DNA of 37,123 bases from an uncultured Marivita sp. (GTDB taxonomy: Bacteria > Pseudomonadota > Alphaproteobacteria > Rhodobacterales > Rhodobacteraceae), in assembly GCA_947503115.1 (NCBI GenBank), contig CANNCS010000031.1:1-37123 (forward strand), read 5' to 3'. A program made the position numbers and the translations under genes. The notes below the pieces were generated by a model that had not been told where the DNA came from, ran no database searches, and was given only the letters and a program-made list of their open reading frames with translations. Numbering within the stretch: the first letter of the stretch is position 1; every line of letters begins with the position of its first letter. Shown here one piece after another: positions 26,050 through 34,918 of this stretch.

Positions 26050-26430
26050 ATGAGCACATTTGACGAAGACCTGTTTCTAAAGGGGCTTGAGCAACGCAAG
26101 GCGACCTTGGGCGCGGAATACGTTGAGAGAAATCTGGCCGCCGCCGATGACTTCACACGCCCGTTTCAAGAGGCAATGACGGCATGGTGTTGGGGATTTG
26201 GATGGGGTGACGACGTGATTGACCCCAAAACACGATCGATGATGAACCTTTCGATGATCGGCGCTTTGGGTAAGATGCACGAGTGGGAAATCCACTGTCG
26301 TGGTGCGATCAATAACGGCGTCAGCCAGGACGAAATCCGCGCGATCATCCATGTTGTTGGCATCTATTGCGGAGTACCTCAGGCGCTTGAGTGTTTTCGC
26401 GTTGCGCGCAGGGTTCTGGAAGACAGTTGA
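26050..26430 (+). CDS. Carboxymuconolactone decarboxylase-family protein
   Basis: This is a 126-residue, all-helical cytoplasmic protein. It has the family block DPKTRSMMNLSMIGALGKMHEWEIHCRGAINNGVSQDEIRAIIHVVGIYCGVPQALECFRVA, which lines up with PcaC-type gamma-carboxymuconolactone decarboxylases, including the His in the ELxxHxRGAxNNG motif. There is no CxxC pair, so it is not an AhpD-type peroxidase. No protocatechuate genes are nearby, so the substrate is open. GGGAGAA precedes the start. It is a single-gene unit closed by a bidirectional terminator. Confidence 0.85.
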   Translation: MSTFDEDLFLKGLEQRKATLGAEYVERNLAAADDFTRPFQEAMTAWCWGFGWGDDVIDPKTRSMMNLSMIGALGKMHEWEIHCRGAINNGVSQDEIRAIIHVVGIYCGVPQALECFRVARRVLEDS

Positions 26431-26441
26431 AAGAATGCAAA

Positions 26442-26469
26442 AAGGGTCGGCCCGATTAGGCCGACCCTT
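26442..26469. terminator. Bidirectional terminator between convergent genes
   Basis: AAGGGTCGGCC (26442-26452) and GGCCGACCCTT (26459-26469) are perfect 11-bp inverted repeats with a 6-nt loop. On the minus strand the stem runs into a T-run (CCCTTTTTGC), a good Rho-independent terminator for the TRAP operon. On the plus strand it closes the carboxymuconolactone-family gene with a weaker T tract. Confidence 0.85.
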
Positions 26470-26477
26470 ACTTTGCT

Positions 26478-28748
26478 TTAGTCTGCGCCACGTACCGGGA
26501 TACTGGCATTTGGATTAGGATGCAGGAAGCGCTGGATCAGCCAAGCCCCTGCCGTCACCCCAATTCCGATGAGATCGGTGACGAGGCCTCCCTCGATCAT
26601 CAGAAGCGCCGCCGCGATCAAACCAGCACGAATGAACCATGCCGACCGTTGACCAAGGAACCATCCCTGCACCCCACCAGACAAAAGGAACACACCGAAA
26701 GTGGCCGTGATGCCAGCGCGGATGACTTCGAACCATGTGCCCTCCATCAACAGCGCGCTGTTGTAGAAGAACATGAACGGAACGATGAATGCCGCAATGC
26801 CGATCTTGAACGACGCCACCGAGGTCTCCATTGGGTTCGCGCCCGAGATGCCTGCCGCCGCATAGCTGGCCAGCGCCACCGGAGGTGTGATGGCCGACAA
26901 AACCGCGAAGTAGAAGACAAAGAAGTGCGCGGTCAGCATCGGGATGCCCAACTGTACGAGACCGGGCGCCACGACGGACGCCGCCACCGCATAGGCGGCT
27001 GTGGTCGGCATCCCCATCCCCAGCAAGATCGCGATACACATCGCAAAGAACAGCGCAAGGAGTTGGCTCACCCCAGCGAGGTCAAGCAAAACGGCCGAGA
27101 AGCGCGCACCGACGCCAGTCAGTGAAATGACCCCGACGATAATGCCAGCGCAGGCGCAAACCGCGATGATCTGGATCGACATAATGCCTGCCAGCTCGAA
27201 CGCTTTTGCGATCCCGCGCAGGGTCATCGGGAACGGGGTCAGCCAGCTTACTACGGCTGCCGCCATGGTGGCCAAGGTGCCCGCCCGGATCACCGAATAG
27301 CCCATGAATAGTGCGGCAATCAGGATAATGATCGGGATGAACAGATAAACCTGCCGCACCATCTTGGCGAGTTTGGGCAATTCGTCGTCGCGCATCCCAC
27401 GCATACCCAGCTTTGCGGCCTCGAAATCGACCATGAAGTAGACCGACACGAAGTAGAGGATCGCCGGAATGATCGCAGCAATGGCGATTTCCTGATAGGG
27501 AATGCCGGTGATCTCGGCCATGATGAAGGCACCTGCCCCCATGATTGGCGGCATGATCTGCCCGCCGGTCGAGGCGGCCGCTTCAACCGCGCCCGAGGTT
27601 GTTGGGCGGTAACCCACCTTCTTCATCAGCGGAATGGTCAGCGAACCCGTGGCAACCACGTTACCCGCAGACGTGCCATTGATCATACCCATGAGGCCCG
27701 AGGCGAAGATCGCCACTTTGGCCGGGCCACCACGCGCCCGACCGGCGGCGGCGAAGGCGAAGTTCACGAAATAGTCGCCCACCTTGGAGGCCTGGAGAAA
27801 GGCTGCGAAGATGATGAACAGGATGATGTAGGTCGATGACACCGCCGTGGTCGGGCCAAGGATACCCGCGTCCGAATAGACATGCCCGAAGAACCGTTGC
27901 CAGCTATAGGCACTCTGCACGGCAAGGATGCCGGGGAGCAAATGCGCCACGAAGGTGTATAGCAGGAAAACGCCCGTGATAATGACCAGCGCCAGACCAG
28001 CTACGCGGCGGGTCAATTCGAGGATCATCGCAGACCCGGCTGTGGCGGCAAACGCGACACCAATCGGCACAAACGGTGTCCCAACGGCGTTCCGCGCCGC
28101 GGTGCCGTAGATGGCGATCAGATAGACCGCGACCACGATACCACAGACACCCAGCAGAACGTCGGACACCCGAAACTTGTCACGCGGGGCAGTTTCGAAC
28201 CAACCCAGTACAACCCCGCCAACAGTTGCAATCAGCAAAGGCATCCCGAGGTACCACACTTCTTGAGAATAGATCGGAGTTCCGGCGAAAGCGGGCCAAG
28301 TGGTCAGCCCGCCCATTTCCGGTAAAGCGCCCGAGGCAATGGTCCGCGCAAACCAGAGGCTGGTGCCCAGCGCGAACAGCGCCGGGATGAAGAGGACATA
28401 GGCAATCTTTCCCCAAGGTCCGCCGCGCGCGTCCTTTTCTGCATCATCGGAAAACATCACTGCGTTGTAGACGACAAACCCCAGGGCCAAGGCGCCTGCG
28501 ATGTGAACGATCCGGAAATTCCATGTTTCCATTGGAAATTGAGGCAACAGCGGCACTGTGACCCCGGTATAGGCTGAGATCGAAACTCCATTGAGCGCCG
28601 CCATATGAAACAGTGCATACAAAGCCGCGAATCCTGCCACAGCTTGCATGCGCCAGCCTGTAAAAAGCCGCCGGTTGCCTTCGACCGGCTCTTCGTCAAC
28701 GCCTTCCGCAATCACGGCCTCGTCGGCCTGTGTGGTTTCCTGAACCAT
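26478..28748 (-). CDS. TRAP transporter fused 4TM/12TM permease (TAXI-associated)
   Basis: This 756-residue inner-membrane protein joins the small (DctQ-like, first about 200 residues) and large (DctM-like) TRAP subunits, the form that works with TAXI binding proteins. DctM-type marks include GLMGMINGTSAGNVVATGSLTIPLMKKVGY, ASTGGQIMPPIMGAGAFIMAE and AILLGMGMPTTAAYAVAASVVAPGLVQLG. Import is driven by the Na+ gradient in known members. ATG 28748 is chosen because AGGGAGGT lies just before it; the frame stays open to 28868 but runs into the preceding terminator region. The binding-protein gene lies upstream, separated by a true-looking terminator. Confidence 0.9.
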   Translation of the reverse strand: MVQETTQADEAVIAEGVDEEPVEGNRRLFTGWRMQAVAGFAALYALFHMAALNGVSISAYTGVTVPLLPQFPMETWNFRIVHIAGALALGFVVYNAVMFSDDAEKDARGGPWGKIAYVLFIPALFALGTSLWFARTIASGALPEMGGLTTWPAFAGTPIYSQEVWYLGMPLLIATVGGVVLGWFETAPRDKFRVSDVLLGVCGIVVAVYLIAIYGTAARNAVGTPFVPIGVAFAATAGSAMILELTRRVAGLALVIITGVFLLYTFVAHLLPGILAVQSAYSWQRFFGHVYSDAGILGPTTAVSSTYIILFIIFAAFLQASKVGDYFVNFAFAAAGRARGGPAKVAIFASGLMGMINGTSAGNVVATGSLTIPLMKKVGYRPTTSGAVEAAASTGGQIMPPIMGAGAFIMAEITGIPYQEIAIAAIIPAILYFVSVYFMVDFEAAKLGMRGMRDDELPKLAKMVRQVYLFIPIIILIAALFMGYSVIRAGTLATMAAAVVSWLTPFPMTLRGIAKAFELAGIMSIQIIAVCACAGIIVGVISLTGVGARFSAVLLDLAGVSQLLALFFAMCIAILLGMGMPTTAAYAVAASVVAPGLVQLGIPMLTAHFFVFYFAVLSAITPPVALASYAAAGISGANPMETSVASFKIGIAAFIVPFMFFYNSALLMEGTWFEVIRAGITATFGVFLLSGGVQGWFLGQRSAWFIRAGLIAAALLMIEGGLVTDLIGIGVTAGAWLIQRFLHPNPNASIPVRGAD

Positions 28749-28856
28749 TGCCACCTCCCTGGCAAAGCCACCTTGGCTGTCGCGTCGGCGCTTCATGTCT
28801 TGAGAATAAAGGGGCATCCACCAAGGCGCGCACCATGTCGCGCGGGATGCAAAAAA

Positions 28857-28885
28857 GGAGCGGCGCAAAAGACCAGCGCCGCTCC
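28857..28885 (-). terminator. Rho-independent terminator between TAXI binding protein and permease genes
   Basis: On the minus strand a perfect 10-bp stem (GGAGCGGCGC/GCGCCGCTCC) with a 9-nt loop is followed by TTTTTT. It lies 9 bp after the binding-protein stop and about 110 bp before the permease start. Partial read-through here would give much more binding protein than permease. Confidence 0.85.
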
Positions 28886-28893
28886 GAAACGGC

Positions 28894-29883
28894 TTACATG
28901 CCGTGGATCATATCGTCAGGAATGTTCGCGCCCGCGTTGTCCTTGAACCATTGGGCCGCACCAGGGTGCCACTTAAGGACGCCATTCTTGTCCCAGTTCT
29001 CGGGCAGAGTGGAGCGCGCCGCGCGGTGAATGTTCACCATCCGCTCGTTGTCGGACATGACAACTTCAACTGCAGCGTTCACAAAGCTTGCAGGCAGATC
29101 ACAGTTCGCGATCGCGAAGTTCCACATGGAGACCGAACGCGCCGGGGCCGTAAGCGTGGTGTAGGCATCAGCCGAAATCTCAAAGTTTGACACCGGGAAA
29201 GCAGCCTGGATCTTGGCCTGCTCTTCTTCGGTGAACTCGATGATGTTCACATCCGTCTGAACTTCAAGCTGGGACACAGCCGGAACCGGAACACCTGCTG
29301 CGAACGCAATCACGTCCAGCAGACCATCCTGAAGCTGACCACCAAGGTCGGACCAACCGCCGTTGCGACGCTCAAAATTCACTCCCAGCTCTTCCATCAT
29401 GCGCGGGAAGTAGGTGTCAGACGTTGAACCCGCCGGACCAAAGCCGATGCGTGCGCCATCCGGGATTTCCGAGATCGATGTGATACCGGAGGACGACAGG
29501 GCCGTCACAGAGAACGGTGTCTGGTACATCGGGAACATTGCGCAGGCATTGGTCATCTGCAGACCCGGCGCGATGGGGTTTGTTCCGCCCAGCGACTCTG
29601 CTGCAGGACCCATTGTGGTCATGCCGAACTGAACGTCACCTGTATGCACCAGAGCCATGTTCTGCATCGGGCCACCCGTGACTTCGCCACCGCCGGATAC
29701 GCCCAGTTCTTCCGCGACAAGGTTTGCCCAACCCGAGCCGTAAGCAAAATAGGTGCCGCCCTGAGACGCCGTTCCCACGGTAAAGCTTTCCGGCCAACCG
29801 GTGCGGTCAACGTGGCTTTCGGCAAATGCCTGACCCGTGATGGCACAGGTGACGGCAAAGGTAATTGCTGTGATCTTCTGCAT
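28894..29883 (-). CDS. TAXI-family TRAP transporter solute-binding protein
   Basis: This 329-residue periplasmic protein has a signal peptide MQKITAITFAVTCAITGQAFA. TAXI-family features include FTVGTASQGGTYFAYGSGWANLVAEELG, GGPMQNMALVHTGDVQFGMTTMGPAAE, and GARIGFGPAGSTSDTYFPRMMEELG. TAXI proteins bind acidic or small organic solutes, for example glutamate or 2-oxoglutarate, in the few cases studied. The ligand here is not evident. GGGAGGAACC precedes the ATG. The DctD/DctB-like pair just upstream in the same direction probably controls it. Confidence 0.9.
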   Translation of the reverse strand: MQKITAITFAVTCAITGQAFAESHVDRTGWPESFTVGTASQGGTYFAYGSGWANLVAEELGVSGGGEVTGGPMQNMALVHTGDVQFGMTTMGPAAESLGGTNPIAPGLQMTNACAMFPMYQTPFSVTALSSSGITSISEIPDGARIGFGPAGSTSDTYFPRMMEELGVNFERRNGGWSDLGGQLQDGLLDVIAFAAGVPVPAVSQLEVQTDVNIIEFTEEEQAKIQAAFPVSNFEISADAYTTLTAPARSVSMWNFAIANCDLPASFVNAAVEVVMSDNERMVNIHRAARSTLPENWDKNGVLKWHPGAAQWFKDNAGANIPDDMIHGM

Positions 29884-30069
29884 TGGTTCCTCCCAAACGC
29901 ATACATTGAGTGTGTAGCCCGACCGTTATCTCCTCGTCGGGTCGCCGCCCAACAACCATGCGACCCAGCCGATCGCCTAGCTCCGTTAACGCGAACATTT
30001 TAGGCAAACCGCAGTTTTTCGCAGCAATGGGTCGCTTGGGGGACAAATACCAAAAATCTTGGGTCGCGA

Positions 30070-30113
30070 CTGACACATCGGAATGTCGATCGCCCCCAAG
30101 ACCGGCGTGTCAG
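30070..30113. repeat. Imperfect inverted repeat overlapping the dctD stop
   Basis: CTGACACATCGG (30070-30081) and CCGGCGTGTCAG (30102-30113) match at 10 of 12 positions. The second arm covers the stop codon of the response-regulator gene. No T-run follows in the minus-strand direction. It could be an mRNA end structure or a binding site; its role is not known. Confidence 0.35.
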
Positions 30114-31453
30114 CTGTCTGGGTCGACGAAGGACTCTCGGTCCAGGCCATAGCGCTGCATTTTTTCGTATAGCGCTTTGCGGGAAATCCCAAGCGCCTCG
30201 TACGTGTCCTTGAGCCGTCCCGAATTTGCCGCAAGACTGGCCGCGATCAACGCGCGTTCGTGTTCGGCCACTCGTTCGACAAGGGTGCCCGCCGACGGTG
30301 TGGCCTGATCTGCTGCGTCCGGTAAACCCAGCACATAGCGTTCGGCAGCATTGCGCAACTCGCGGGCATTTCCGGGCCAGTCCCGCGCCGCAATCGCGTC
30401 CAGCACAGCCCCCGGAACCTGCGGCACGGGATGGTCGTACCGTTCCGCCATCTGCGCGACGAAGGTCAAAAACAACATCGGGATGTCCTGACGCCGCGCG
30501 GCAAGCGAAGGCATTCGGATTGTCACGACATTGAGGCGGTATAACAAGTCGCCGCGAAACATACCTTGCGCCGCCGCCGCTTCGAGATCGGATTTTGATG
30601 CTGCAATGAACCTGACATCAAGGTCGATCCGGTCATGCGACCCAAGCCGACTGATCGACCGGGTTTCAACCGCGTGCAACAGTTTCGCTTGCAAAGCCAG
30701 CGGCAGGCTGTCGATCTCGTCCAAAAAGACTGTGCCGCGTCGGGCATGTTCGAACTTGCCTGCACGCGCCCGTGTCGCAGCCGCAAAGGCTCCGGCTTCG
30801 TGGCCAAACAATTCGCTTTCGATCATGTCCGATGGCAGCGCAGCACAGTTGATCGCCACAAAGGGCCGATCAGCGCGCTTGCTGGCCGCGTGTACAGCCT
30901 GCGCAGCCAGCCCCTTGCCGGTGCCGGTATCTCCGACGATCAGCACATCTGCATCACTCGCAGCAACGGCACGTATCTGTTTACGGACAGTTTCCATCTC
31001 GAGACTGAACCCGCGCAGGCCGTCTTTCGCCCCAATCAACGGGGCCACTTCAGACCGCAAGGCGCGGTTTTCGATGGTCAGGCGACGCATCTCCAAGGCC
31101 CGCCGCACGGCATCGACCAGACGTTCCGGGGCATAGGGCTTTTCGATGAAGTCATACGCCCCTTCCCGCATCATGCCGACAGCCAAATCCAGATCGCCGT
31201 GACCGGTGACAAGGATCACGGGGAACTCTGGGTCTTTTTGCAAAGCGGCACGCAAAAGCTCAGTCCCGTCCATACCCGGCATCCGAATGTCCGTGACCAG
31301 AATGCCGGGGAATTCGGGGCCGATGGCGGCCAACGCTGAAACCGCACGGTCGAAACACGTACAATCGAGGTCAGCCAACTCCAACGTCTGCTGCGCCGCG
31401 ATGCGCAGGGGCTCCTCGTCATCGACAAACAGGACTGCAGCCGCCTTGGTCAT
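30110..31453 (-). CDS. DctD-like NtrC-family response regulator
   Basis: At 447 residues, the receiver domain (about 5-120) has phospho-acceptor Asp55 in VTDIRMPGMDG. The AAA+ domain (about 145-370) has Walker A GDTGTGKG (174-181) and Walker B TVFLDEI (241-247). A Fis-type helix-turn-helix lies at the end (about 405-440). The sigma-54-contacting loop, normally GAFTGA, reads GAFAAA (221-226). The lost Thr and Gly are important for sigma-54 contact in well-studied members, so the mode of activation is uncertain. It overlaps the kinase gene by ATGA. It probably regulates the TAXI transporter genes directly downstream. Confidence 0.9.
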   Translation of the reverse strand: MTKAAAVLFVDDEEPLRIAAQQTLELADLDCTCFDRAVSALAAIGPEFPGILVTDIRMPGMDGTELLRAALQKDPEFPVILVTGHGDLDLAVGMMREGAYDFIEKPYAPERLVDAVRRALEMRRLTIENRALRSEVAPLIGAKDGLRGFSLEMETVRKQIRAVAASDADVLIVGDTGTGKGLAAQAVHAASKRADRPFVAINCAALPSDMIESELFGHEAGAFAAATRARAGKFEHARRGTVFLDEIDSLPLALQAKLLHAVETRSISRLGSHDRIDLDVRFIAASKSDLEAAAAQGMFRGDLLYRLNVVTIRMPSLAARRQDIPMLFLTFVAQMAERYDHPVPQVPGAVLDAIAARDWPGNARELRNAAERYVLGLPDAADQATPSAGTLVERVAEHERALIAASLAANSGRLKDTYEALGISRKALYEKMQRYGLDRESFVDPDS

Positions 31454-33318
31454 TCTGCAGCCGCCAGAGATGGGGCTTCAGCCAATTTCAACGTAACGCT
31501 GAAAACAGCGCCGCCGTCGGGATGGTTTCTCCCTTCCAGAGTTCCGCCAAAATCGCGTACGATGTTGTACGAAATCGACAGGCCCAGCCCCATGCCCCTG
31601 CCCGGCTCTTTCGTGGTGAAGAATGGATCGAACAGCTGGGCGATTTCGGCATCGGTCATACCGGTTCCACGGTCGCGAACCCGCACATGAACCCGGCCCC
31701 CTTCCATGTCGAGCGACAGATCAACGACAGGGTCCGGCACCCCGCTCATCGCATCCACCGCATTGCTGAGCAGGTTCACAAACACCTGTTGCAGCCGAAC
31801 CTGACCGCCCAAAACCCAGATATCGCCGTCGATCTGGTCGCGGTCCACCCGGCAACCAGAGGCCCGCATCTTGGGCTCGAGAATAACCAGTGCGCTGTCC
31901 AACGCCCGGTTCAGTAGCACGGGTTCGGTTTTTTCTCCGGGACGGCGGGCAAAGTTGCGCAAGTGGGTCGAGATGGCAGCCAGCCGGTCAACCATATCAT
32001 CAATCATGCCGACATTCTGGCGCACCTTGTCTGGCTCTCCGCGATCCAAATACGCGCCAGCATTTCGGGCAAAGGATTTCACAGCGGCCAAAGGCTGGTT
32101 GAACTCGTGGCTCAAAGCGGCTGCCATCTGGCCCAAGGCCGCAAGTTTCCCGGCCTGAATGAGTTCCGTCTGAGTCTGGCGCAGTAAGGTCTCGGCAGCG
32201 CGCCGTTCCTCAACCTCTTGCATGATAACGTCGTTTGCGTCCTTTAATTCCGCCGTGCGTTGATTGACCCGATGTTCGAGTTCCTCCTGCATCGACAATG
32301 CAGCACGGATCCGTTCCTGCAATTGGATCCGCCGCTGAATGACGACGGTGGCAATCAGCCCGACAAGCAACAACAACAATGCCGTCAACGCCACCGTCCC
32401 CATCGCGCTGGTCCAAGCCTGTTCGCTGGGGGTCAGCAGCGACACCTGCCAACCGGCTTCTGGGATCATCTGGCTTTGCACCAGAAACCGTTCGGTCACG
32501 CCCGAGCTGTCGGTGATCGAAACTTCCCGAAACCTGTCATCGAACGTCTCTTGCGTGGCTTGCAGCGGCACAAGCTGATCCATTGGGTATTTCTTGGTGT
32601 CTTCAATCGCCGCCCGCGCCTCAGGGTTCAGCGGTTCCAAAGACCGAAAATGCCAATCGGGGCGGCTGGCCATGAAGATCACCCCGGCATCGTCCTGCAC
32701 CAGAATGTCATTGATCCCATCACGCCATGCATCTTCAAACGCATCGACTGTGAACTTGACGGCCAACACGCCAAGGATCTCGGTCCCGTCGCGCACCGCC
32801 TCGGCAAAGAAGTAGCCACGTTCACCCGATGTCGTGCCCAGCGCGAAAAAACGTCCCTGATCGCCAGATAGGGCAAGGGTGAAATAGGGCCGGTATGCAA
32901 AATTCTGACCGACAAAGGACAGGTCTTTCCAATGATTGCTTGCCGCAAGGGTCAACCCATCAGGATCAATCAGGAAAATGTCGGACAACCCGACCTCTTC
33001 GGCGGTTTGATGCAAGGCGTCGTTCACCCGTTCGATCCGCGCGATGTCGGACGGGTCGCGCAACACCTGCGCCAGATCGGGGCGTTCGGCGATCAAACTG
33101 GGCAATGCCTCGAACCGCCGAAGAGAACCGTTCAGACCTTCGACCGCCAAGGTCAGGGTCGATGCCTCGCGCTTACCCAACTGGCTCAGGTAGACACGTT
33201 CGAGTGACGGAAACAGCAATGCCAGCAACGCCAACAAAAGCGCCACGCCGCCGCCAACCAAAACGACCGTCCAATTCCGCGTCCGAGCGCGATCGCTGTT
33301 TTCTGTCCTACCGATCAT
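31450..33318 (-). CDS. DctB-like sensor histidine kinase
   Basis: This 622-residue inner-membrane kinase has two membrane segments (about 17-37 and 308-328) enclosing a double-Cache/PAS-like periplasmic sensor (about 45-300), with LSDIFLIDPDGLTLAASN and FAYRPYFTLALSG typical of DctB. A coiled coil (about 335-390) leads to the HisKA domain with phospho-acceptor His404 in ALSHEFNQPLAAVKSFARNA. The HATPase part has NLLSNAVDAM, GTGMTDAEIAQLFDPFFTTK and GMGLGLSIS. It likely senses the solute, a carboxylate by analogy with DctB. It lies 76 bp after uxaA. The ATG at 33318 follows a TCGCGAA/TTCGCGA inverted repeat (33320-33343) and lacks a clear Shine-Dalgarno. Confidence 0.9.
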   Translation of the reverse strand: MIGRTENSDRARTRNWTVVLVGGGVALLLALLALLFPSLERVYLSQLGKREASTLTLAVEGLNGSLRRFEALPSLIAERPDLAQVLRDPSDIARIERVNDALHQTAEEVGLSDIFLIDPDGLTLAASNHWKDLSFVGQNFAYRPYFTLALSGDQGRFFALGTTSGERGYFFAEAVRDGTEILGVLAVKFTVDAFEDAWRDGINDILVQDDAGVIFMASRPDWHFRSLEPLNPEARAAIEDTKKYPMDQLVPLQATQETFDDRFREVSITDSSGVTERFLVQSQMIPEAGWQVSLLTPSEQAWTSAMGTVALTALLLLLVGLIATVVIQRRIQLQERIRAALSMQEELEHRVNQRTAELKDANDVIMQEVEERRAAETLLRQTQTELIQAGKLAALGQMAAALSHEFNQPLAAVKSFARNAGAYLDRGEPDKVRQNVGMIDDMVDRLAAISTHLRNFARRPGEKTEPVLLNRALDSALVILEPKMRASGCRVDRDQIDGDIWVLGGQVRLQQVFVNLLSNAVDAMSGVPDPVVDLSLDMEGGRVHVRVRDRGTGMTDAEIAQLFDPFFTTKEPGRGMGLGLSISYNIVRDFGGTLEGRNHPDGGAVFSVTLKLAEAPSLAAAE

Positions 33319-33394
33319 GTCGCGAAGATGCGTCCATTCGCGAACCGAGACAAGCCGCTCGCGCGTGATCTGCGCATATAGAGGATCAAGTGCC

Positions 33395-34918
33395 CTACAT
33401 CACCGCCCCGATCTGCCACGGGACAAATTCGTGAACCCCAAGCCCAAGGGCCTCTGATTTCGACAATTGCCCAGATGCAGTGGCGCGGATGAGATTGAAA
33501 ATCTCGCGCCCCTTATCGGCAATGGCGACGCCTTGGGACAGGATGTCGCCAGTATTGAGATCCATGTCGTCGGGCATTTTCCCAAATAGCCGATCCGACG
33601 TGGCTAGCTTGATCGTCGGCGCAGGTTTCGACCCAAAAGCCGACCCGCGCCCAGTGGTGAATACCACGACCTGCGCCCCCCCCGCGATCTGTCCAGTGAC
33701 AGAAACAGGGTCGTAGCCGGGTGTGTCCATGAACACGAGGCCCGGCGCGTCAACCCTTTCGGCATAGTCGTAGACCGCGGTCAGGGGCGTGGACCCGCCT
33801 TTCGCCACAGCACCCAGCGATTTTTCGAGAATGGTCGTAATGCCCCCCTGCTTGTTGCCGGGGCTTGGATTGTTGTCGAGCGACCCGCCATTTAACGCGG
33901 TATAGCTTTCCCACCATTTGATTTGCCGGATCAGCTTTTGCGCAACCGCGTCAGATGCAGCGCGCCGCAGCAACAATTGCTCGGCGCCGTAAATCTCGGG
34001 CGTTTCCGACAGGATCGCGGTACCGCCTTGCCCGACCAGCAGGTCACTGGCTACCCCCAACGCCGGGTTCGCAGTAATCCCGGAAAACCCATCCGACCCG
34101 CCGCATTGAAGCGCAACCCGCAGGGCCGACATCGGCTGTGCGCTACGAGACACGCCGTTCACCGTTGGCAGAAGGCCCACGACATGGTCCTTGATCGCAT
34201 CGATGGTGGCACGGGTACCGCCGCTATCCTGAATGGTAAGTCCGTGGAAATGCGCCGTGACCCCGGTCCCGAAATGCGATTGCATCCGCGCGATCTGCAT
34301 CACTTCGCAGCCCAAGCCCACAAACACAGCAGCGCCGACGTTTGGATGGGTTGCGTGGCCCCAAAGCACCCGGTCAAGGATTTCAAACCCCGGACCACTG
34401 CCCGCCATGCCGCAGCCCGTCCCATGCGCAAGAGCCACAATACCGTCGATGTCGGGATAGGCGTCAAGCAAACCGCTCGCCTCGATCTCGCTCGCGGCGC
34501 GACGGATGACTGTGGCCGAACAATTCACCGTCGCCAGCAGGGCGATATAGTTGCGTGTGCCCACCCGGCCGTCCGAGCGTAGGTAACCTTGGAAGGTCAG
34601 AGGCTCAGACACTGGGATAGACGCCCTTGCGGCCTTCAGGTCGGCCACGATGGCATAGGATTGTTCGGGATTGTCGAAGACGCAATTGTCCGTGTGCACA
34701 TGGTCGCCTGCCACGATATTGGTGGTCGCCTTTCCGATGAACTGACCGAACTTGACGATCGGAGCCCCTACCGGGATGTCCTGTCGCGCGATCTTGTGTC
34801 CTGCCGACAACGAGGTTTGCAACGGCGCGCCTACCTCAAGTGGGTCAGCGCCCAACTGCGCCCGCCACGTCAAAACCGCGACGTTGTCCGACGGATGCAG
34901 GATCAGCGGTTCAGACAT
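33395..34918 (-). CDS. uxaA: Altronate dehydratase UxaA
   Basis: This 507-residue cytoplasmic enzyme converts D-altronate to 2-keto-3-deoxygluconate in galacturonate breakdown. The N-terminal SAF domain (about 1-90) is followed by the catalytic part: GYLRSDGRVGTRNYIALLATVNCSATV, ALAHGTGCGM, VGLGCEV, and ALQCGGSDGFSGITANPALG, with conserved Cys that bind iron in the family. ATG 34918 overlaps the uxuA stop by 8 bp; the frame is open to a GTG at 34930, less likely. It lies with uxuA and the remains of uxuB. uxaC, uxaB and 2-keto-3-deoxygluconate kinase/aldolase genes are not in the window. Confidence 0.92.
   Translation of the reverse strand: MSEPLILHPSDNVAVLTWRAQLGADPLEVGAPLQTSLSAGHKIARQDIPVGAPIVKFGQFIGKATTNIVAGDHVHTDNCVFDNPEQSYAIVADLKAARASIPVSEPLTFQGYLRSDGRVGTRNYIALLATVNCSATVIRRAASEIEASGLLDAYPDIDGIVALAHGTGCGMAGSGPGFEILDRVLWGHATHPNVGAAVFVGLGCEVMQIARMQSHFGTGVTAHFHGLTIQDSGGTRATIDAIKDHVVGLLPTVNGVSRSAQPMSALRVALQCGGSDGFSGITANPALGVASDLLVGQGGTAILSETPEIYGAEQLLLRRAASDAVAQKLIRQIKWWESYTALNGGSLDNNPSPGNKQGGITTILEKSLGAVAKGGSTPLTAVYDYAERVDAPGLVFMDTPGYDPVSVTGQIAGGAQVVVFTTGRGSAFGSKPAPTIKLATSDRLFGKMPDDMDLNTGDILSQGVAIADKGREIFNLIRATASGQLSKSEALGLGVHEFVPWQIGAVM

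Noticed and set aside
26050..26430. AhpD-type peroxidase function for the small CMD-family protein
   Set aside because: The CxxC redox pair of AhpD is missing; the sequence follows PcaC-type decarboxylases instead.
29941..29990. Possible sigma-54 promoter upstream of the TAXI gene (GG-N10-GC on the minus strand near TGGTTGTTGGGCGGC)
   Set aside because: Only the GG and GC dinucleotides match; the rest of the TGGCAC-N5-TTGC consensus is absent, and such matches occur by chance.
33320..33343. Inverted repeat TCGCGAA/TTCGCGA before the DctB-like gene as a terminator
   Set aside because: The stem is short (7 bp) with a 10-nt loop and no T-run, and it directly abuts the start codon. It is noted only as a possible influence on translation.
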